NCBI RefSeq assembly: GCF_009663395.1
Contig: NZ_QKNW01000001.1
Location: 1,116,001-1,180,000, forward strand
From: Halosegnis longus
GTDB lineage: Archaea; Halobacteriota; Halobacteria; Halobacteriales; Haloarculaceae
Reading direction: 5' to 3'
DNA: 64,000 nt
Below are positions 1-7,366 of the stretch, one piece after another. The translations under genes and the position numbers were made by a program. Position 1 is the first letter of the stretch. Every line of letters begins with the position of its first letter. Under the pieces are notes generated by a model, which saw only the letters and a program-made list of their open reading frames with translations, was not told the DNA's origin and did not search any database.

Positions 1-50
1 ACCGTCGTTACGTCCGTCGGTTCTAGGAATGGGGGAGACGAGAGGGTCAA

Positions 51-78
51 ACCCCCACCCCGTCGTTTCGGGTGGAAC
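51..78 (-). repeat. Origin recognition box (ORB), minus orientation
   Basis: Read on the minus strand this has the haloarchaeal ORB form: a TTCCAC half followed by GAAACGA and a G-rich tail. It matches the plus-strand box at 306-333 at 26 of 28 positions. The G-rich tails of both boxes point away from each other's start in the inverted arrangement typical of Orc1/Cdc6 binding. Binding itself is inferred from the family. Confidence 0.8.
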
Positions 79-122
79 ACGAATCATACCCGGGGTGGGG
101 GGGTCGGAACGCGTCGAACTAG

Positions 123-187
123 GCCTAGACAAGCCGGTATCTTTAATATAGATACCGGGTAACCAGACCCGTACTAGACAAAGCGGT
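123..187. other. AT-rich palindrome and direct repeat between the ORBs (candidate DNA unwinding element)
   Basis: A perfect inverted repeat, CCGGTATCT / AGATACCGG, occupies 134-142 and 150-158 around the AT-only heptamer TTAATAT. It is flanked by a direct repeat of about 15 bp containing TAGACAA and CGGT (123-137 and 173-187). It is the most AT-rich spot between the two ORBs, so it is the natural candidate for duplex opening. It could instead be a promoter or operator for an orc gene left of the window. Confidence 0.55.
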
Positions 188-305
188 CTGTCGAGTGGGG
201 TTGTGGTTGTTTCGTTGTGGCTATCGTCGTCTTCGTCGTTTAGGAGCCTTCTACTGCCGGTATCCTATTTCACCGCTATTCGCGGGTGGGGTGGGCAGCT
301 GGCGG

Positions 306-333
306 GTTCCACTCGAAACGAAGGGGTGGGGGT
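306..333 (+). repeat. Origin recognition box (ORB), plus orientation
   Basis: Shows the ORB core TTCCAC.CGAAACGA followed by a GGGGTGGGGGT tail. It is the inverted partner of the box at 51-78 (26 of 28 identical), about 230 bp away. A further G-rich run lies just upstream (284-293). Confidence 0.8.
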
Positions 334-617
334 CGGCGGCCGGCTTCCCCGATCGGTTCGAACGTCGGGCGTGGCCGTCGACAGTTTCGTCTCACAGATT
401 CGCTACGGAGTAGCGACATCCCTGCTGACTGTCCCTTTTGCTCTCGCCATCATCCATTCGAAGTCGTCCGCCGCTTGACCGACGAGCGACAGCCGCACGT
501 CTGACAGCGCGCCGTGAACAAGCAGCTCGGGTGAGTGTCGAAAAGGGCCATCCCCACTCTCCGGGCGACCGCTTCGGGTCGACTCGGCTAGCGTGCGCGC
601 CCGTGGTACAAGTACAG

Positions 618-707
618 GGCACGAAAGTATACGGCACGAAAGTATACGAGCCGAAAGTACACAGGCCGAAAGTATACGAGCCGAAAGTACACAGGCCGAA
701 AGTACAC
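618..707 (+). repeat. Six tandem copies of a 15-bp repeat between origin and arvA
   Basis: Units begin at 618, 633, 648, 663, 678 and 693. The first two are identical (GGCACGAAAGTATAC). The other four vary in the first four bases and at one T/C position, while CGAAAGTA is constant in all six. The exact 15-bp phasing is about one and a half helical turns. Open frames across it are only the repeat translated and have no other gene-like character. Possible roles are protein-binding iterons linked to the origin or a regulatory array for arvABC. Confidence 0.85.
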
Positions 708-980
708 GAGACGAGAAGCGCCCGACCGGAACGGCTACGACGACTAGACGAGACGCGAGAACAGACCAGACGTGCAACCAGACGTAAGCGAAGGCGGTGA
801 ATCCGACGGAGAAACGACGCGCGCGGCTCTGGAACGTCGGGCACGTTCGACCGGAACACGGCCGACAGACCGCGGGCAGACGGCAGTTTGACACCTGTTG
901 TCTGACACAAGCTTAAGTGCGCGTAGCGAAGTGATACGGACAGAGCGGCCCACGTCACAGACGGGCTGTCGGAGGAACGG

Positions 981-1622
981 ATGGGACTACTCACCAATAT
1001 CAAATCAAGCATCTCCACGGTGACGTCGAGTCTGTTCGCCGGGTCGGAGCCGAAGCGAATCGGTATCTATGGCCCGCCGAACGCAGGCAAGACGACACTC
1101 GCGAACCGTATCGCCCGCGACTGGACCGGCGACGCCATCGGTCCCGAGAGCCACGTGCCACACGAGACGCGCCGCGCTCGCCGCAAGGAGAACGTCGAAA
1201 TCAAACGCGACGGCCGCACCGTCTCCATCGACATCGTCGACACGCCGGGTGTCACGACCAAAATCGACTACGAGGAGTTTCTCGAACACGACATCGAGAA
1301 GGAAGACGCCGTCCGCCGGTCCCGCGAGGCCACGGAGGGCGTCGCCGAGGCGATGCACTGGCTGCGTGAAGACGTCGACGGCGTCATCTACGTGCTCGAC
1401 GCCACGACCGACCCGTTCACGCAGGTGAACACGATGCTCATCGGCATCATCGAGAGCCAAGACCTCCCGGTTCTCATTCTCGCCAACAAGACGGACCTCG
1501 AGGACGCGTCGGTCAAGCGCATCCGCGACGCGTTCCCCCAACACGAGACGATTCCGCTCTCCGCACTGGAGGGTGACAACATGGACGAAGTGTACGACAA
1601 AATCGCGGAGTACTTTGGATAA
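981..1622 (+). CDS. arvA: Vesiculating small GTPase ArvA (OapA), Era/Ras-like
   Basis: A 213-residue P-loop GTPase. Visible motifs are G1 GPPNAGKT (31-38), G3 DTPG (87-90), G4 NKTD (169-172) and a G5-like SAL (194-196). In Haloferax the homologue is known both as origin-associated protein OapA and as ArvA, the GTPase reported to drive extracellular vesicle formation; I carry that role over by homology and synteny. The ATG at 981 follows a Shine-Dalgarno-like GGAGGA at 971-976. Its stop overlaps the next start by one base, so arvABC reads as one operon starting beside the origin. Confidence 0.88.
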   Translation: MGLLTNIKSSISTVTSSLFAGSEPKRIGIYGPPNAGKTTLANRIARDWTGDAIGPESHVPHETRRARRKENVEIKRDGRTVSIDIVDTPGVTTKIDYEEFLEHDIEKEDAVRRSREATEGVAEAMHWLREDVDGVIYVLDATTDPFTQVNTMLIGIIESQDLPVLILANKTDLEDASVKRIRDAFPQHETIPLSALEGDNMDEVYDKIAEYFG

Positions 1623-1999
1623 TGCCCGAATCACAACGCTCCGACGACGGCGTCCAAATCGACATGATCAGCGCCGAGCGGATGGACGGACTCCGCACGA
1701 TGGAGAAAATCCGGCTCATCCTCGACAGCGTCCACGAGGGGAACATCGTCATCCTGGAGAAGGGACTCGACCCCGACGAGGAGTCGAAGCTCATCGAGGT
1801 GACGATGTCCGAGATCTCGCCAGACGGCTTCACTGGCATCGAAATCGAGACCATCCCGACCGGCGAGGAGACCGGTCTGTTCGGGAAGCTGATTGGCAAA
1901 TCCTCGAAGGGGAAACTGACGGTCATCGGGCCGGCAAACCGCATCGAGACGCTGCACAAAGACGAGAACCTCATCAGCACCCTCATCCACGACCAGTAG
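1622..1999 (+). CDS. arvB: ArvB/OapB, DUF2073 family protein
   Basis: A 125-residue soluble protein of the archaeal DUF2073 family, which is nearly always encoded directly after the Era-like GTPase. The start ATG shares its A with the TAA stop of arvA (TAATG), suggesting translational coupling. There is no enzymatic motif and no membrane segment. In Haloferax it is required together with ArvA and ArvC for normal vesicle production; the molecular role (effector or regulator of the GTPase) is not settled. Confidence 0.85.
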   Translation: MPESQRSDDGVQIDMISAERMDGLRTMEKIRLILDSVHEGNIVILEKGLDPDEESKLIEVTMSEISPDGFTGIEIETIPTGEETGLFGKLIGKSSKGKLTVIGPANRIETLHKDENLISTLIHDQ

Positions 2000-3190
2000 A
2001 TGCCCCACCAGTGCACCGCCTGTGGCTACACGTTCGCCGACGGCTCGAAGGAGATGCTCGGCGGCTGTCCCGAGTGTGGCGGCAACAAGTTCCAGTTCCA
2101 GCCCGACGGCCAGGGGTTCGACGACCCCGAAGAGTCTGACAACCCGCCCGAGTCGGCCGACCCCGGCGGTACCGCGTCCACGGTCGGACGCGCCGCGACG
2201 AAGGTCCGTGATTTCGTCTCCGGAGATGAACGCCCCGACGAGCGCGACAACCCCGACGACTCCGGCGACGCCACTCCCGGGGACTCCGACGACGCCGCTC
2301 CCGAGGACGACCGGACGGATGCGCCCTCACCCGGCGAGCCGACGGATACGACTCCACCGAGCGCGTCGACTACTACCCCGACGGACGAATCGACTACTAC
2401 GTCGACGGACGACTCCACCCGAAACGAGGGGGAATCGACGCCGGCGACCGGGGCAGACGCCGACGACGGGGACATGCCGAGTGCCGACGCTCCGTGGCCC
2501 GATTCCTCCGACGCGGCCGATCCCATCCGACGCGGTGGGCTCAACGAGGACGGTTCGGCCGCTGTCGACGACGCTACTCAGGACGATTCGGACGCGACAC
2601 CAACTGCGACCGCCGACGAGACAGCCGAGACCGCGGCCGACCCGACCGTCGACGAGTCGACCCCGGACGAACCCACTTCCCAGGAGTCCGACACCGACGC
2701 CGACATCATCGACGCTGACGCTGCTATGGAGTCCGACAGCGAGGACCGCGCACAGGCGAGTGCTCGCTCGGACATCGTCTCCGACGAGGAGCTTCCCGAC
2801 GCCGGCGGGACAGACGACACCGAAGCGACAGATTCTATCGAACAGTCGACCGACCGCGCCGAACAGTCGGTCGACGGCTCCGAACAACCGACCGACCGCC
2901 CGGAACAGCCGGACGAGGCCGACGGATTGGTCGACGGCGACGACCGTCCCAGTCCGTCCGACGGTCGAGTCGTCTCCGAGCCGAGCGAGGACGAGACGGA
3001 CATGGCCGAGCTTCGCGAACAGCTCAACGACCAGTTCGAGTCCATCAAAATCGTCGAGCCGGGCCAGTACGAGCTGAACCTGATGGAGCTGTACGACCGC
3101 GACGAGTACATCATCGCGCTGCGCGAGAACGGCCGGTACGTCATCCAGATGCCCGAGGAGTGGCTCGGCGACCGCGACATCGGCGAGTAG
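2000..3190 (+). CDS. arvC: ArvC/OapC zinc-ribbon protein with long acidic linker
   Basis: A 396-residue protein starting directly after the arvB stop. The N-terminus is a zinc ribbon with C5, C8, C23 and C26. Residues of about 40-330 are a disordered Asp/Glu/Ser/Thr/Pro-rich linker with low-complexity runs. The last ~65 residues (from about 332, MAELREQLN onward) form a compact, well-conserved-looking domain ending in an acidic tail. This order, zinc ribbon plus acidic linker plus C-terminal domain, is that of OapC/ArvC. The linker is where homologues vary most in length, so size alone is not informative. It probably acts with ArvA and ArvB at the membrane during vesiculation. Confidence 0.85.
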   Translation: MPHQCTACGYTFADGSKEMLGGCPECGGNKFQFQPDGQGFDDPEESDNPPESADPGGTASTVGRAATKVRDFVSGDERPDERDNPDDSGDATPGDSDDAAPEDDRTDAPSPGEPTDTTPPSASTTTPTDESTTTSTDDSTRNEGESTPATGADADDGDMPSADAPWPDSSDAADPIRRGGLNEDGSAAVDDATQDDSDATPTATADETAETAADPTVDESTPDEPTSQESDTDADIIDADAAMESDSEDRAQASARSDIVSDEELPDAGGTDDTEATDSIEQSTDRAEQSVDGSEQPTDRPEQPDEADGLVDGDDRPSPSDGRVVSEPSEDETDMAELREQLNDQFESIKIVEPGQYELNLMELYDRDEYIIALRENGRYVIQMPEEWLGDRDIGE

Positions 3191-3276
3191 CGCCCGCTTT
3201 CTGCTCTGTCTCCCTCGCCCCGCGCCGCGTGCGGGAACTGAAGACTTTAACCACTCGCACGCAGAGTCTCGACATA

Positions 3277-3363
3277 ATGAGTGATGCTACGAAGGTCGTC
3301 TTGGGTACCGTCGGCGTCGCCGCGCTCGCCTCGCTCGCGGTCATCGCCGTCCTCGTCGCCTGA
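3277..3363 (+). CDS. 28-residue single-pass membrane miniprotein
   Basis: An ATG-started frame of 28 codons. A short polar head (MSDATK) is followed by about 20 uninterrupted hydrophobic residues ending at the C-terminus, enough for one membrane helix. TATA-like AAGACTTTAA sits at 3241-3250, about 27 bases before the ATG, so the mRNA may be leaderless. It lies between arvC and an uncharacterised gene that starts 9 bases after its stop. Function unknown; resembles in size and build the miniprotein at 36506-36592. Confidence 0.6.
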   Translation: MSDATKVVLGTVGVAALASLAVIAVLVA

Positions 3364-3372
3364 GGATTCCCG

Positions 3373-4173
3373 ATGTTCACCGACCACGAGTTGGACTCGA
3401 CGCTCGCTGCCGTCCGTGAGCAGCACGCACCCGGAGCGGTCGTGCTCGACGCCGAACAGGACTTCGAGACGCTCGACCCGGCCGTCGCAGAGCAGTTGGG
3501 GCTGCGCGCGGACAGCCTCGACTTATTCGAGTACGACCCGCGTTGGGTGCCCGAAGACGCGCCCGACGCCTTACACGAACTCGCGAGCGACGCGTTCACC
3601 GTCGGCGCGCCCGGCGACGGCGGCGTGACGTGGACCCGCCAGACCGACCCGCCGTTCGTCTTCATCAAACCGCGGACCACCGGCTCGCCGGACGCGTTCG
3701 TCGACTTTCTCGTCGCGACGGCGCTCGTCGAAATCGGGACCGGCGTTCCGGAGCAGTTCTTCGGCTTCTTCGGCGCGCGCTACCGCGAGTTCGCCGAGCG
3801 GTCGCCGCTGTCGCCGGTCGACACCTACCAGCTCGCGGCCGCGCTGTACGAGGCGTACAAGGGCGTCCACACGCGGGATATCTTCGCCGGCTGGGAAGAC
3901 GAGCATCCGGACCTCTACGCCCAGTGGGTCGACGCCGGCGAGCGGCTGAAGCCGCGACTCGACAGCCTCTCGACGGAGCTCGCACAGAATCAGACGAGCT
4001 TCGCGGCGGCGGCCGAACTCGCGTGTGCGGCGGTCAAACACGCCGGAGACGGCGGTATCGAGCTACCGGCTCCGTTCAGCGCGCTCGCGACGGAGGCGTA
4101 CGCCGACCACGGGAGCGAGTACGCACTCCAGTGGGCGACGCGAACGTTCGACGCGCTGGGCGTCGAAGACTAG
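3373..4173 (+). CDS. Uncharacterised haloarchaeal protein (possibly DUF7089 family)
   Basis: A 266-residue soluble acidic protein with no transmembrane segment and no catalytic motif I recognise. It is rich in helix-forming stretches (about 105-235) with several aromatic residues. It follows the small membrane protein by 9 bases and may be co-transcribed with it. Its stop overlaps the stop of the convergent gene on the other strand in the palindrome CTAG. I associate it loosely with the haloarchaeal family DUF7089; a profile search would decide. No function is proposed. Confidence 0.75.
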   Translation: MFTDHELDSTLAAVREQHAPGAVVLDAEQDFETLDPAVAEQLGLRADSLDLFEYDPRWVPEDAPDALHELASDAFTVGAPGDGGVTWTRQTDPPFVFIKPRTTGSPDAFVDFLVATALVEIGTGVPEQFFGFFGARYREFAERSPLSPVDTYQLAAALYEAYKGVHTRDIFAGWEDEHPDLYAQWVDAGERLKPRLDSLSTELAQNQTSFAAAAELACAAVKHAGDGGIELPAPFSALATEAYADHGSEYALQWATRTFDALGVED

Positions 4174-4748
4174 AAATCGGCGGTGACGGTGCCGTCCTCG
4201 CTCAACTCGATGACGGCCTCGAAGAGGTCGCGGTAGCCGGCGACCACGTCGGCGTCGTGGACCTCCTCCGCGAGGTGGAACAGGCCGACGGCGTCGTACT
4301 CGACGAGCAGGTCGAGAATCGCCTCCACCGCCTCGCGGGCGTTCTCCTCGTCGGCGTAGTAGGCGAGTTCCGTGATGGAATCGAAGGAGACGCGAAGCTT
4401 CCCCTCGTGATTTTCGAGGAACCACTCCACCTTCTGGACGAGGGCGTCGGTGTCGTCGGGGGCGGAGATGTAGTGGACGCTCTCGGAGGTGCGCCGCGAG
4501 TAGCCACGCTCCACGGAGAGCGTGTCGAGGATGTCAGTCGTCTCGCGGTCCACCTCGTAGTAGTCGAGCTTCTGTGCCACCTCGCGTGCGGTGGTTCTGG
4601 TGGAGACGACGAGCCGGTGGTCCGTGTCGGTCTTCAGGAAGTCGGTGTCGATACGGTCCGTCTCTCCCGTCGACGGGTGGACGAGCAGGATGCCAGTTCC
4701 ACCGGAAATCGTCGCGGGTGCGTTCTCGATAGCGAGGTCGTACTCCAT
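4170..4748 (-). CDS. HTR-like / KaiC-type P-loop-less ATPase fold protein (DUF7090-like)
   Basis: A 192-residue protein. The N-terminal stretch with SGGTGILLVHPSTG and the layout of alternating strands and helices recall the RecA/KaiC-like proteins that haloarchaeal annotations call 'HTR-like'. A canonical Walker A lysine (GKT/S) is missing, so ATP hydrolysis is doubtful. It is transcribed divergently from the small membrane protein at 4828, and its stop overlaps that of the upstream convergent gene by four bases. Family call is from memory of similar haloarchaeal proteins and should be taken as provisional. Confidence 0.65.
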   Translation of the reverse strand: MEYDLAIENAPATISGGTGILLVHPSTGETDRIDTDFLKTDTDHRLVVSTRTTAREVAQKLDYYEVDRETTDILDTLSVERGYSRRTSESVHYISAPDDTDALVQKVEWFLENHEGKLRVSFDSITELAYYADEENAREAVEAILDLLVEYDAVGLFHLAEEVHDADVVAGYRDLFEAVIELSEDGTVTADF

Positions 4749-4827
4749 ACCCTCCGTGGGAGTGGCTCCGTCTTAAATCTCGAAGGTCCGCCACAACGGT
4801 TTTCGCCCGGCGGTCGTACTCTCTCGC

Positions 4828-5016
4828 GTGAACGAACAGCGACAGCGGGCGCTCGGTGTGTGGTCGATGCTGGTCGTCGCCTTCCTCGTCGTCGGTGGCG
4901 TCCTCGCCGCACGGAACGCGTTCGACCCGGCGTTCGTCGCGCTCTACTGGAGTCCAATCGCCGGAGCCGCGCTCGTCGGGATTCTCCCGCGCCCGTGGGA
5001 GGCGCTGCCGGCCTGA
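4828..5016 (+). CDS. Small two-helix membrane protein
   Basis: Sixty-two residues from a GTG start. After a short charged N-terminus there are two hydrophobic segments (about 9-28 and 36-54) separated by a short loop, so a helical hairpin in the membrane is likely. It is divergent from the HTR-like gene and convergent with a membrane protein whose stop begins one base later. No family recognised. Confidence 0.6.
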   Translation: MNEQRQRALGVWSMLVVAFLVVGGVLAARNAFDPAFVALYWSPIAGAALVGILPRPWEALPA

Positions 5017-5017
5017 G

Positions 5018-5449
5018 TCAGAAGACCGTATCGGCCGTCGCCGCCCCGACGACGGAGAAGATCGCGCCGATGGCGATGGCGCGCGCGCCGGCCGCGAGCT
5101 GGTCACCCGCCTCGACGCCGAACTCGGCGAAGAACGTCCCCGGCGCGTCGAACACGAGTGCAAGAATGGCGACCGAGCCGAACGAAACGAGCATGAGCGA
5201 GACGAACCGAACCGGAACGCCGGCCACCTCCCGCTCGCGGTCGGGGTCGCGGTCGCTGTCGGCCTTGTACAGTGCGCCGTAGCCGATGGCGAAGACGAGA
5301 AACACCGCGAGCGCGCCCTGAAGCGCGCTCATCTCGCTGGCGAGTTGCCACACCTCCGCCGTGACGACGAACGGGCCGGCGAGCAGGAAGCCGCCGACAA
5401 CCTGCTGGGCGATATCGGTGAGTCGGAACCGCCGGCGCGAACTGACCAT
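5018..5449 (-). CDS. DUF2391 family integral membrane protein
   Basis: A 143-residue protein from the ATG at 5449. Four hydrophobic segments are visible (about 18-33, 42-58, 78-98 and 118-140), with a charged DSDRDPDRERE loop between the second and third. The pattern fits the DUF2391/TIGR02587 integral membrane family. A longer in-frame extension would run into the divergent methyltransferase gene and is rejected. Substrate or role unknown. Confidence 0.72.
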   Translation of the reverse strand: MVSSRRRFRLTDIAQQVVGGFLLAGPFVVTAEVWQLASEMSALQGALAVFLVFAIGYGALYKADSDRDPDREREVAGVPVRFVSLMLVSFGSVAILALVFDAPGTFFAEFGVEAGDQLAAGARAIAIGAIFSVVGAATADTVF

Positions 5450-5531
5450 ACTCTGAGTCACCGTCGGCCGGCTAAAATCCAGCGTTCCCCCCGAACGCAC
5501 GGCTGAAGTGGACTCCCGCCCTCGCGCCGGT

Positions 5532-6218
5532 ATGAGCGTCAGCGACGAGTTCGATGCGTGGGCCGCCGACGGCCGGGACAAGGGAATGGAGGAGCGCCAC
5601 TGGCACACCGCGAAACACGTCCTCTCGCGGATGCCCGTCGAGGCCGGCGACACCGTCCTCGACTTGGGGACGGGCAGCGGCTACCCGCTGCGCGCGCTCG
5701 CGGACACGAAGGATATCGGTCGCGGCTACGGACTCGACGGCGCGCCGGAGATGGCACGCAACGCCCGCGAGTACACCCGCGAGGCCGGCCACGACAACAT
5801 CGGCTTCGTCGTCGGCGACTTCGGTTCGCTCCCCTTCGCCGACGACAGTATCGACCACGTCGTCACGATGGAGGCGTTCTACTACAGCAGCGACCCACGG
5901 GAAACGCTCCGGGAGGTCGCCCGCGTGCTCCGACCGGGCGGCACCTTCCACTGTGCCGTGAACTACTACGAGGAGAACGTCCACAGCCACGAGTGGCAGG
6001 AGAACATCGCTATCGACATGACACGCTGGGACGCGAGCGAGTACCGCGCGGCGTTCCGCGAGGCCGGCCTCGCCGTCGCCACGCAGGACAACATCGCCGA
6101 CGAGGAGATCGAAATTCCACCCGCAGCCCACTTCCCGACCGACGACTGGGAGTCGCGCGAGGCGATGGTCGAACGGTATCGCACCTACGGCACCCTGCTC
6201 ACCGTCGGCGTCGCCTGA
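5532..6218 (+). CDS. Class I SAM-dependent methyltransferase
   Basis: A 228-residue Rossmann-fold methyltransferase. Motif I VLDLGTGSGYP lies at about 46-56, the acidic end of strand 2 is in GYGLDGAPEMA, and a VVGDFGSLPFADDSID stretch matches motifs II/III, with a LREVARVLRPGG post-motif. The substrate is not evident; the overall form is that of the UbiE/COQ5-like Methyltransf_11 group. The ATG at 5532 is preferred to an upstream in-frame ATG at 5508 because it begins the conserved region and leaves space for a promoter shared with the divergent DUF2391 gene. Confidence 0.85.
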   Translation: MSVSDEFDAWAADGRDKGMEERHWHTAKHVLSRMPVEAGDTVLDLGTGSGYPLRALADTKDIGRGYGLDGAPEMARNAREYTREAGHDNIGFVVGDFGSLPFADDSIDHVVTMEAFYYSSDPRETLREVARVLRPGGTFHCAVNYYEENVHSHEWQENIAIDMTRWDASEYRAAFREAGLAVATQDNIADEEIEIPPAAHFPTDDWESREAMVERYRTYGTLLTVGVA

Positions 6219-6251
6219 TTCGCTCCTAACTGTCTCGCCCGACGCTCTCGG

Positions 6252-6812
6252 CTACGCGTCCGGCAGCTTCTCGCCCGCCTCGATCGGCACGTCGAGCCAG
6301 TTTTCCTCCGGGGGGAGCGGGCACGCGAACGCGTCGTTGTACGCGCAGAAGGGGTGGTACGCGAGGTTGAAATCCAAGACGACGGTGTCCGCGGCCGTCA
6401 CCTCGCCGTCGACCTCGAACTCCATGTATCGGCCCGCCCCGTACGTCTGCTGGCCGGTCGTCTTGTCGCGGAACGGAACGAACAGCGAGTCGCCATCCTG
6501 ATTCACGCCGCTGTACGCGACGAGCGTTCGCTCCTCGCCGGCGAGTTCGAAGGTGAGCCGGGCGACGCGCTCGTATTCCTGTTCGGTCTCGACGGTCGTC
6601 TCCATCGTGATGGTGTCGTCGCTGTCGATGGGGTCGATGTTCGCCTCGACGCGGTAGGCCGGGTCCGGCTCGAAGTAGGACAGCCCGTCGAAGGCGTCGC
6701 GCTGGTCTTCCGGTATCGGCGACTGGCGCTCCGTCGCGAAGAAGTCGTCTTTGTGGTCGCGGTGCCCCTCGAGTTCGGCTCGCCACTGCTGTTCGTCGAA
6801 GTTCGTGCTCAT
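6252..6812 (-). CDS. DUF1684 domain protein
   Basis: A 186-residue soluble protein. The C-terminal part holds the family hallmark: DFNLAYHPFCAYND followed by a CPLPPEENWLDVPIEAGEK block, which is typical of DUF1684 proteins in bacteria and haloarchaea. The conserved Tyr-His-Pro and Cys suggest a metal or ligand site, but no reaction is established. It lies convergent to the methyltransferase with a 33-bp gap. Confidence 0.85.
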   Translation of the reverse strand: MSTNFDEQQWRAELEGHRDHKDDFFATERQSPIPEDQRDAFDGLSYFEPDPAYRVEANIDPIDSDDTITMETTVETEQEYERVARLTFELAGEERTLVAYSGVNQDGDSLFVPFRDKTTGQQTYGAGRYMEFEVDGEVTAADTVVLDFNLAYHPFCAYNDAFACPLPPEENWLDVPIEAGEKLPDA

Positions 6813-6960
6813 GGATTCGGGTTCGGTTCGTGGACTGAAGGCTGTTGTGACCGACTCGAAGCCGATTACTTCGGCATCCTTGCCGTCGTGAGCTGTTTGA
6901 ATGCCTCGGAGGTATGTGTTTCTGAGTTTGGCTCCGTCGGTGAGTACGGCTTCAAAGCCC

Positions 6961-7056
6961 CGGGCGTGTCGCGGTCGCTCCGTGACATATCGGTCGCTCG
7001 CGTTGCTCGCTCCCGATAGTGGTCACGGAGCCGACCACGCGGACGCGACACGCCCG
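6961..7056. repeat. Long interrupted inverted repeat
   Basis: Three nested pairs of arms match perfectly: CGGGCGTGTCGC (6961-6972) with 7045-7056, CTCCGTGAC (6978-6986) with 7022-7030, and TATCGG (6988-6993) with 7013-7018. The loop is the repetitive TCGCTCGCGTTGCTCGCTC. Such a cruciform-capable unit is larger than needed for a terminator. Confidence 0.75.
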
Positions 7057-7087
7057 TCTGGGCAAGACGCTGCGCGTCTTGCTGACC

Positions 7088-7113
7088 CTGAAGTCTGCCA
7101 CGGCAGACTTCAG
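7088..7113. repeat. Perfect 12-bp hairpin
   Basis: Arms CTGAAGTCTGCC (7088-7099) and GGCAGACTTCAG (7102-7113) with a two-base loop, 5 bases after another hairpin (GCAAGACGC, 7062-7070 with 7074-7082). There is no T-run behind it, so it is not a standard terminator. Confidence 0.8.
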
Positions 7114-7300
7114 GACCCCTTTCAGTCCCCCCGACAGTACCGTCCACGAGCCTCCCCAACCGACTCACTCACTGCGTTCGCTCGTCCACTGTCAGAGCAC
7201 GCTCTGACAAGCCGTCGCTCGGTGCCCTCGCGACGACCTCGCGCTGACTCGCGCGACAAGCGCGCTCGGGCCACGCCACCGCACTGCGTCGCTCGATTGA

Positions 7301-7366
7301 GCAGCCAAGGCGGTGGCCTGACGCACCGCTCGCCGTGCGAGCGTGTGCGTCGTGGGGAAAGGTTGG
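7301..7366 (+). repeat. Dispersed intergenic repeat, copy A
   Basis: Shares a core of about 65 bp with the reverse complement of 20514-20578. Shared blocks include GTGGCCTGACGCACCGC, GCGTGTGCGTCG and GGTTGG, in the same order. The GACGCAC and GTGCGTC blocks can pair to form a hairpin. Both copies sit in non-coding DNA. Confidence 0.75.

Larger units (their letters stand above)
1..980. other. Non-coding region holding a probable replication origin (oriC1 type)
   Basis: No convincing gene lies in these 980 bases. What is seen: two near-identical origin recognition boxes in opposite orientation (51-78 and 306-333), G-rich runs beside them (91-103, 284-293), an AT-rich palindrome between them (134-158), and a 15-bp tandem repeat near the downstream gene (618-707). 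Inverted ORBs around an unwinding element, next to arvABC/oapABC, match the layout known for haloarchaeal oriC1. An orc1/cdc6 gene would be expected just left of base 1; this is inference. The stretch 414-600 shows nothing I can name. Confidence 0.78.

Noticed and set aside
618-707. A CRISPR array
   Set aside because: The units are 15 bp and contiguous with no spacers, and no cas gene is in the window.
593-787. A protein with repeated Glu-Ser/Thr-Gln units across the 15-bp array
   Set aside because: Because the unit is 15 bp, every frame stays open through it. There is no start signal and no non-repeat domain, so it is treated as a DNA repeat.
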